From Collinsella sp. (GTDB taxonomy: Bacteria; Actinomycetota; Coriobacteriia; Coriobacteriales; Coriobacteriaceae), in contig DXMX01000062.1 in assembly GCA_019413955.1 (NCBI GenBank), positions 1-11,002 of the forward strand: a DNA stretch of 11,002 bases. The letters run 5' to 3'. The first letter of the stretch is position 1, and each line of letters opens with the position of its first letter. The position numbers and the translations under genes were made by a program. Under the pieces are notes generated by a model, which did no database searches, had not been told where the DNA came from, and was given only the letters and a program-made list of their open reading frames with translations. Positions 6,303-11,002 of this stretch are shown piece by piece.

Positions 6303-7667
6303 ATGGCGATCACGCCCGCAGAAATCGCGGAAACCCGCGGCATGGTTGAGGAACAGAACCTCGACATCAGGACCATCACCATGGGTGTTTCGCTCATGGG
6401 TTGCGGTGACGAGAACCTCGACCGCATGTGCACGAAGATCTACGACCATGTGACGCACACGGCTGAGCATCTGGTCGAGACCGCCGAGAACCTCGAGCGC
6501 GAGTACGGTATCCCCATTGTCAACAAGCGCGTTTCCGTCACCCCGGTGGCGCAGATCGCCGCGTGCTGCAAGGATGAGGACCTCACCCCCATCGCGCATG
6601 CCCTCGACCGTGCGGCCGAGACGCTCGGCATCGATTACCTGGGCGGCTTCTCCGCACTCGTCCAGAAGGGCATCGGCGACGCCGACCGCCGCGTCATCCA
6701 GTCCATCCCCCAGGCGCTCGCCACCACGAGCCGTGTCTGCTCCAGCGTCAACGTCGCCAGCCTGCGCGCCGGCATCAACATGGACGCCGTGCTTATGGCC
6801 GCCCAGACCATCATCGATGCCGCTAAACTCACGGCCGACCAGGATTCCGTCGGCGCTTCCAAGTTTGTCTGCTTTGCTAACATGGTCGAGGACTCCCCGT
6901 TTATGGCGGGCGCCGTCCACGGCGGTGGCGAGGCCGACGCCGTCATCAACGTAGGCGTCTCGGGCCCCGGCGTTATGGCAGCAGCCCTGGAGAAGCTGCC
7001 CGATTCTGCATCGATGATGGAAGTCGCCGAGAAGATTAAGCAGACCGCCTTTAAGATCACCCGTGCCGGTGAGCTCATGAGCCGCGAGGCCGCCCATCGT
7101 CTGGGTGTCGAGAAGGGCATTGTCGACCTTTCGCTGGCACCTACGCCTGCCATCGGCGACTCCGTCGCTCGCATCCTCGAGATCATCGGCGTGGGCACCT
7201 GCGGTGGCCCCGGCACGACCTGCGCGCTCGCCATGCTCAACGATGCCGTCAAGAAGGGCGGCGTCATGGCCAGTTCCAGCGTGGGCGGTCTTTCGGGCGC
7301 TTTCATCCCCGTGTCCGAGGACGCCGGCATGATCGCCGCCGTCGAAGCCGGTGCGCTTTCGCTCGAGAAGCTCGAGGCCATGACCTGCGTGTGCTCCGTT
7401 GGCCTGGACATGATCGCCATCCCCGGCGACACCCCGGTCGAGACCATCGCCGGCATCATCGCCGACGAGATGGCCATCGGCGTCATCAACAACAAGACCA
7501 CGGCCGTCCGCGTGATTCCTGCTATCGGCAAGGGCGTGGGCGACTGCGTCGAGTACGGCGGCCTGTTCGGCCGTGCGCCCATCATGCCGGTGAACCCCAA
7601 CGCCGGCACCGTGCTTGCCCACCGCGGTGGACGCTTCCCGGCGCCGCTGAACTCGCTGAAGAACTAG
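6303..7667 (+). CDS. UPF0210/DUF711 family protein (PFL family protein)
   Basis: A 454-residue conserved protein of the UPF0210 (DUF711) family, whose 'PFL' name reflects a resemblance to pyruvate formate-lyase. Its biochemical role is not established. The ATG at 6303 follows AGGAG (6291-6295) by 7 nt, and the length is normal for the family. Family-like segments: DIRTITMGVSL near 21-31, PIVNKRVSVTPVA near 70-82, DYLGGFSALVQKG near 109-121, SPFMAGAVHGGGEADAVINVGVSGPGV across about 198-224, DLSLAPTPAIGDSVARILE near 275-293, and GLDMIAIPGDTP near 368-379. No signal peptide or membrane segment is seen. In many bacteria the gene lies next to a small ACT-domain protein (UPF0237); none is found here, and the neighbours are metH and a methyltransferase. 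Family is confident, function unknown. Confidence 0.93.
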   Translation: MAITPAEIAETRGMVEEQNLDIRTITMGVSLMGCGDENLDRMCTKIYDHVTHTAEHLVETAENLEREYGIPIVNKRVSVTPVAQIAACCKDEDLTPIAHALDRAAETLGIDYLGGFSALVQKGIGDADRRVIQSIPQALATTSRVCSSVNVASLRAGINMDAVLMAAQTIIDAAKLTADQDSVGASKFVCFANMVEDSPFMAGAVHGGGEADAVINVGVSGPGVMAAALEKLPDSASMMEVAEKIKQTAFKITRAGELMSREAAHRLGVEKGIVDLSLAPTPAIGDSVARILEIIGVGTCGGPGTTCALAMLNDAVKKGGVMASSSVGGLSGAFIPVSEDAGMIAAVEAGALSLEKLEAMTCVCSVGLDMIAIPGDTPVETIAGIIADEMAIGVINNKTTAVRVIPAIGKGVGDCVEYGGLFGRAPIMPVNPNAGTVLAHRGGRFPAPLNSLKN

Positions 7668-7984
7668 CTGAGGGGTTCGGGCGAGGAGTCCCGAGGAGGG
7701 CAAATATATAAGGTCGCCTGCTCGGACAGTCCTGACTCGCACGGAGAGCACATTAAGTGCTCTCCGGCTCGTGCGGAACTCGCGATCGACCTTATATATT
7801 TGCCCTCCCCGGGACTCCCGCACAACGGGACCTCAGTTGGGTTCTATCCCGTATGGCAGTCGCTTCGCTCCTGCCCGCCTTGGTTGTGAGGGCGGTTTGG
7901 CGTTGGAACGGTTCTTTTCTGATATATGCTGGTTGCGGCTCTTCTTTTGGGGGAGTCGCTTTTTTGTTGCTAGGAGGTTGGCCC
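7668..7984. other. Intergenic region with nested palindrome, UPF0210 gene to methyltransferase
   Basis: This 317-bp gap holds the nested palindrome 7685-7818. It is followed by a small hairpin, TCCCG/CGGGA, at 7816-7830 with a CACAA loop. The rest (7831-7984) has no recognisable gene. Reading frames run through it in phase with the methyltransferase, but their translation resembles nothing and the good ribosome site is at 7972-7977. A weak promoter for the methyltransferase may lie here: TTGGCG (7897-7902), 18 nt, GATATA (7921-7926). Confidence 0.6.
7685..7818. repeat. 134-bp nested palindromic element
   Basis: Outer arms of 32 bp (7685-7716 and 7787-7818) are inverted copies with one mismatch (A7694 in the left arm). 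They share the core GGGCAAATATATAAGGTCG and its complement. The 70-bp interior holds a second hairpin, CGGAGAGCAC/GTGCTCTCCG (7742-7751 and 7757-7766), around an ATTAA loop. It encodes nothing obvious and has no T tract. It has the shape of a mobile palindromic repeat or a long structured RNA. A short invertible segment is a further option, because inverted arms flank a unique core. Genomic copy number cannot be assessed here. Confidence 0.88.
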
Positions 7985-8872
7985 GTGGTTGATGGGGATA
8001 CTCGTTCTGAGCTGCTTTCTGCGGATTGGAATGGCGAATGGATGCGTCTGCAGGCCGCTCGGCATCGGACTGATGATTCTTTTGAATGGGATAAGCGGGC
8101 TCGGCATTTTCGGCCGTTGGAGACTGCCCCTTATGCTCGGGATTTTATAAAGCTGTTGGCGCTTGAGCCCGGCGAGTCGGTGCTTGATATGGGGTGTGGG
8201 GCTGGGTCGATTGCTATTCCGCTTGCTCAGGCTGGGCATTCCGTGATTGCTGCCGACTTCTCTCCTGCCATGTTGGGCACGCTTGATGCCGGCATTGAGT
8301 ATTACGGGCTCGAAGATCTTATTACGCCGCTTGAGCTTGCTTGGGATGATGATTGGGATTTGGTTGGACCGGTCGCGAAAGCGGTGGATGTTGCCTTTGC
8401 CAGTCGCTCTGTCACCACGACCAACCTAAAAGGCGCGCTTGCCAAGCTCGACCGTACGGCTCGTCGGCGTTGTGCTGTCACGATGGTCGCCAACTCCAGC
8501 CCGCGCTATGATCTGCACTTGATGAACGCTATCGGCGCCTCGGTTACCTGCAGCAATGGCTTTGTGTACGCCTTCAACATCCTCATTCAGATGGGTTCGT
8601 TGCCGCAGGTTACATACTTTGAATCGCCTCGTCGCGATACCTTCGACAGCCTTGAGGCAGGCGTGGCGGATTTTTCCCGTATGCTCGAGTATGGCAACGA
8701 GGATAAGATCGACTGCCTGCGCGACTACATCGCTCAACACATGATTGAGAACCCCCATGCCGGTGAGCCGGGCTCCAAGGGCGTGCCGCAGGGGCGCTAT
8801 ATGCTCGATCATGTCCGCAAGGTTCGCTGGGCGTTTATTGCATGGGAACCGGTCTCTGAATCCCGCTCGTAG
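7985..8872 (+). CDS. Class I SAM-dependent methyltransferase, substrate unknown
   Basis: A 295-residue soluble protein with a Rossmann-type methyltransferase fold. Motif I, ESVLDMGCGAGSIAIPLA, is at about 64-81 with the GxGxG-like GCGAG. The acidic position after strand 2 is Asp91 in VIAADFSPAML, and SVTTTNLKGALAKLDRTAR at about 142-160 fits the later core. The start is GTG 7985, preceded by AGGAGG (7972-7977) with a 7-nt gap; earlier in-frame codons back to 7757 run through the palindrome and are not protein-like. Residues about 190-290 form a less conserved tail, perhaps for substrate binding. The first half uses noticeably more T-ending codons and less GC than the neighbours, while the second half looks native. 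No neighbour points to a substrate. Family is confident, specific role unknown. Confidence 0.85.
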   Translation: MVDGDTRSELLSADWNGEWMRLQAARHRTDDSFEWDKRARHFRPLETAPYARDFIKLLALEPGESVLDMGCGAGSIAIPLAQAGHSVIAADFSPAMLGTLDAGIEYYGLEDLITPLELAWDDDWDLVGPVAKAVDVAFASRSVTTTNLKGALAKLDRTARRRCAVTMVANSSPRYDLHLMNAIGASVTCSNGFVYAFNILIQMGSLPQVTYFESPRRDTFDSLEAGVADFSRMLEYGNEDKIDCLRDYIAQHMIENPHAGEPGSKGVPQGRYMLDHVRKVRWAFIAWEPVSESRS

Positions 8873-8889
8873 CCCGTTCACAGCCCGAG

Positions 8890-8932
8890 CTGCCCATCAC
8901 CTCGGCATCCGCATTCTTTGCGAACTGGGCAG
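8890..8932. other. Weak stem-loop after the methyltransferase
   Basis: CTGCCCA (8890-8896) and TGGGCAG (8926-8932) are perfect inverted arms enclosing a smaller CGCA/TGCG hairpin (8910-8922). It begins 18 nt after the methyltransferase stop. No T tract follows, so it is only a possible factor-dependent termination or mRNA-end structure. Confidence 0.3.
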
Positions 8933-8989
8933 ACGCGCTCCACACCGCGCCGTTCCTGCGCTATCGTGGGACAGCTCACGTAGATTAAG

Positions 8990-9004
8990 GCCCCGTCGCG
9001 GGGC
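8990..9004 (+). promoter_or_regulatory. GC-rich hairpin in the yhbY leader
   Basis: GCCCCG (8990-8995) pairs with CGGGGC (8999-9004) around a TCG loop, 26 nt before the start codon. A TAGATT (8981-8986) just upstream could be a -10, but no acceptable -35 is seen. The stem could be a leader structure; it is too short and lacks the T tract of a terminator. Confidence 0.35.
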
Positions 9005-9030
9005 ACCCCATACATAGAAAGCGAGAACCC

Positions 9031-9330
9031 ATGGCACTGACAGGAGCCCAGGTCAAGCAGCTTCGCAGCATGGCCCATCACCTCAACCCCGCCATCATCA
9101 TCGGTAAGTCCGATGTCAACGAGGGCACCGTCGAGCAGACGGTCGCCTACCTGGAGAAGCACGAACTCGTTAAGTGCTCCGTGCTCGATGGCTCCAGTCT
9201 TTCCGCCCGCGAGGCCGCCGAAGAGCTCTCCGAGCGTTGCCACGCCGAGGTCGTCCAGGTCATCGGCCGCAAGTTCTCGCTGTATCGCGAGTCCTCGCGC
9301 AAGGACATCGAGAAGATCAAGCTCGTCTAA
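9031..9330 (+). CDS. yhbY: YhbY family RNA-binding protein (CRM domain)
   Basis: A 99-residue protein that is essentially one CRS1-YhbY (CRM) domain, a small alpha/beta RNA-binding fold. In E. coli YhbY associates with pre-50S ribosomal particles, so a role in ribosome assembly is the family expectation. The start MALTGAQVKQLRSMAHHLNPAIIIGKSDVN is typical: LTGxQxxxLR at the N-terminus, then the loop in PAIIIGKSDVNEG (about 20-32). EHELVKCSVLD is at about 43-53 and VVQVIGRKFSLYRES at about 74-88. The Shine-Dalgarno is poor (AAAGCGAG near 9018-9025), yet the start is firm because the family N-terminus begins here. It stands alone between two gaps and is followed by an intrinsic terminator. Usual length for the family. 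Confidence 0.93.
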   Translation: MALTGAQVKQLRSMAHHLNPAIIIGKSDVNEGTVEQTVAYLEKHELVKCSVLDGSSLSAREAAEELSERCHAEVVQVIGRKFSLYRESSRKDIEKIKLV

Positions 9331-9367
9331 GAGCCAATGATCCGGCGAGCCAACACATGGCAAGCTT

Positions 9368-9401
9368 ACGGGTGCCCAAGTACTTCGGGCGCCCGTTTTT
9401 T
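9368..9401 (+). terminator. Intrinsic terminator of yhbY
   Basis: ACGGGTGCCC (9368-9377) pairs with GGGCGCCCGT (9387-9396), with one U-G wobble, around a 9-nt loop, followed by six T (9396-9401). It sits 37 nt after the yhbY stop. The T tract overlaps the TAA stop of the convergent regulator gene (9402-9400). On the opposite strand there is no T tract, so it acts for the plus strand. Confidence 0.88.
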
Positions 9402-11002
9402 ATCGCTCGACCAGCACGCGATTGAGCCGCCCCTCCACCAAGCGCTCGTATAGACGCCGCGTCTCGGGCTCGGGCACGCCATTGACCTGCTCCCTTAGAT
9501 GGTGCATATGCCCGCTGTACAGCTCGACGATATCGCGCCGCCGCCCCGCCGCACTGTAGACGCGCATGGCGCAGCGCACCATATCCTCACGCGCTGTTTC
9601 CTGCCGAAGCCCCGACTCCGCCAGCCAAATCGCCGACTGCAGATCGTTTTCTTCTAGAGCGGCATTTGCTCCCTTAATCATGCAATCGATGTACTTTGAC
9701 TGCATAATGCGTCGCATACGCAAAAAGTAGGTGGGGTTACAGCCATTGGGAACATACAGCGGTCCGGCATAAAGCTGCTCAATCTTAAGGCACAGTTCAA
9801 CTAAATGGGGCCCGCGCGCACCCGTGCGATTTCCCAAAACCTCGCGGCTTATCTGGTCAAACAGCCGTACATCGGTCTTGACGTAGTCGCCGTTGAGTCC
9901 GATGCATTCATTTTGGATGAGCACACACGACTTGCCATCCGGCGTCGGTCCCAAAGCCGACCGCAAGCGCGATATCGTCGAGTACAGGTTGTTGCGGGCG
10001 CTATTGAACTCGGCATGGGGCCACAGCTCCATGGCCAGCGTCTCACGATCGACGAGCGCGTCCATGCCCAGCGCAAGCCGCTCGGCAAGTGTCGCCGCCT
10101 TCTTGCGCCGCCACATTTTGTCCGTGATGGGAAACCCATCGCGCTCGGCGCGAAACGCACCAAACATGCGAATCTCGATATGGTCGATGGTATCAACGGC
10201 TTCAACCTCGCCGGCCTGGAACAGGCGCTCGCCCTCCCCTTCCAGATCGTCGCGCAGCGAATACCGCGATAACTCGCGCACGGGAAGCTTCTTGCGAATC
10301 CTGGTCGCCGGCTCGCCCAGACAATGCATGGCAAGGCGCGCAAAGAGCCGATACGATGGCTCTAGAATCCCCGCGCGATTCATGGACATCCAGGCCGCAA
10401 GATCGCTGTCTCGGCCCGCACAGGCCAAATGCAGCGCCACCATCCAGGCCTCCGCTCCACCAACCTGCGTCTGGCTTATATCGAGTAGCTCCGCTTCCTC
10501 GCGCACCGAAACCATCGAAGTGTTACGCAGATACGCCGCGCGCTCCAACAGCAATGCGTTATCGCGCATGTACGCAATCGACTCCTCGGCAAGTTTGAGC
10601 ACTTGGACCGCACGGAACTTTGCATTAACCGGCCGTCCCTCTGCCAGCGACTGCCAGCCTTCTAGCAACAGGCCAAACAGCTGAATCTGATTATCGCGCA
10701 TGCGCACGGCAAAACGATCGAGCTCGTTGAACGCCGCGTCGTCGGTTACCGGCAGGCCGGAAAGGAGCCGCCGTGCCGCCAGCACCATGCGCACCCAGAC
10801 AGCCATCGCCTTAAGCCCACGTACGTCGAGCGCCTCCCGCACCACCGTCATCTCGTCGTCGCGCTCGTCGGTTCCCGTAAACGACCCGTCAAAGAGCTCC
10901 ACCAGCATGTTATCGGCCCGTATAACAATCCCCGCGATGTCGAGCTCACAGTCGTAGGCCTTGCTCGTTTTGAGCTGCTGTAGAACGCCGCCGTCATCTC
11001 CC
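9400..11002 (-). CDS. SARP-like/BTAD transcriptional regulator, N-terminus cut by window edge
   Basis: The frame is open from the TAA at 9402-9400 to the right edge, giving at least 533 codons. The ATG at 10908 is probably internal, because the 31 codons before it (including QLKTSKAYDCELDIAGIVIRADN) read as normal protein. Numbering from that Met: about 30-235 is helical, repeat-like and of no recognised family. About 243-350 is an OmpR/SARP-type winged helix (IEIRMFGAFRAERDG, MWRRKKAATLAERLAL, LAMELWPHAEFNSARNNLYSTISRLRSALG). About 367-495 is a BTAD-like helical domain (YAGPLYV, then QSAIWLAESGLRQETAREDMVRCAMRVYSAAGRR). Such proteins activate nearby genes in actinobacteria. Having the DNA-binding domain in the C-terminal half differs from classical SARPs, where it is N-terminal. 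Likely a large multidomain regulator; targets and ligand unknown. Confidence 0.85.
   Translation of the reverse strand, partial: GDDGGVLQQLKTSKAYDCELDIAGIVIRADNMLVELFDGSFTGTDERDDEMTVVREALDVRGLKAMAVWVRMVLAARRLLSGLPVTDDAAFNELDRFAVRMRDNQIQLFGLLLEGWQSLAEGRPVNAKFRAVQVLKLAEESIAYMRDNALLLERAAYLRNTSMVSVREEAELLDISQTQVGGAEAWMVALHLACAGRDSDLAAWMSMNRAGILEPSYRLFARLAMHCLGEPATRIRKKLPVRELSRYSLRDDLEGEGERLFQAGEVEAVDTIDHIEIRMFGAFRAERDGFPITDKMWRRKKAATLAERLALGMDALVDRETLAMELWPHAEFNSARNNLYSTISRLRSALGPTPDGKSCVLIQNECIGLNGDYVKTDVRLFDQISREVLGNRTGARGPHLVELCLKIEQLYAGPLYVPNGCNPTYFLRMRRIMQSKYIDCMIKGANAALEENDLQSAIWLAESGLRQETAREDMVRCAMRVYSAAGRRRDIVELYSGHMHHLREQVNGVPEPETRRLYERLVEGRLNRVLVER

Noticed and set aside
5928..7823. 631-residue open frame on the minus strand
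   Set aside because: It spans antisense to the end of metH, the intergenic gap and the whole UPF0210 gene. Its sequence is His/Gly/Asp-rich shadow, typical of high-GC antisense frames.
7757..7984. Upstream extension of the methyltransferase, or a small separate ORF
   Set aside because: The frame starts inside the palindromic element and has no ribosome site. GTG 7985 has AGGAGG at the right distance.
9849..10684. Open frames overlapping the regulator on both strands
   Set aside because: They overlap the winged-helix/BTAD coding frame, show no family resemblance, and fit codon-bias shadows.

Overview
The window looks like chromosome from a high-GC gut actinobacterium of the Coriobacteriia, most likely Collinsella or a close relative. 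This is inferred from the strong GC bias at third codon positions, the type III glutamine synthetase, the split cobalamin-dependent methionine synthase, and a SARP/BTAD-type regulator. It is not proven by any marker gene. I see no rRNA, tRNA, CRISPR array, transposase or phage gene.

Layout, left to right. (1) 1-1540, minus strand: the first 513 codons of a type III glutamine synthetase, cut by the left edge. (2) 1541-1965: a 425-bp divergent intergenic region with several dyads, including a perfect inverted repeat with 29-bp arms. (3) 1966-6194, plus strand: a tight three-gene methionine/one-carbon operon. It holds metF (5,10-methylenetetrahydrofolate reductase), a free-standing methionine synthase reactivation-domain protein, and metH carrying the homocysteine, folate, cap and B12 domains but no reactivation domain. 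(4) 6195-6302: a short gap with an imperfect palindrome overlapping a candidate promoter. (5) 6303-7667, plus: a UPF0210/DUF711 'PFL family' protein. (6) 7668-7984: a 317-bp gap dominated by a 134-bp nested palindromic element. (7) 7985-8872, plus: a class I SAM-dependent methyltransferase. (8) 9031-9330, plus: a YhbY-type (CRM domain) RNA-binding protein, followed by a good intrinsic terminator. (9) 9400-11002, minus: the C-terminal part of a large transcriptional regulator with a SARP-like winged helix and BTAD domain, running off the right edge.

How the genes work together. MetF makes 5-methyl-tetrahydrofolate. MetH transfers that methyl group through cobalamin to homocysteine, giving methionine. 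The small protein between them supplies the reductive, SAM-dependent reactivation that E. coli MetH carries in its own C-terminus. The 1-nt overlap of metF with the reactivase, and a reactivase stop codon lying inside the metH Shine-Dalgarno, argue for one coupled transcript. The divergent glutamine synthetase and the downstream genes look like ordinary neighbours with no evident pathway link. I recognise no previously undescribed multi-gene system. The most unusual parts are the large intergenic palindromes, none of which has a terminator-like T tract, and the cysteine cluster at the end of the reactivation protein.
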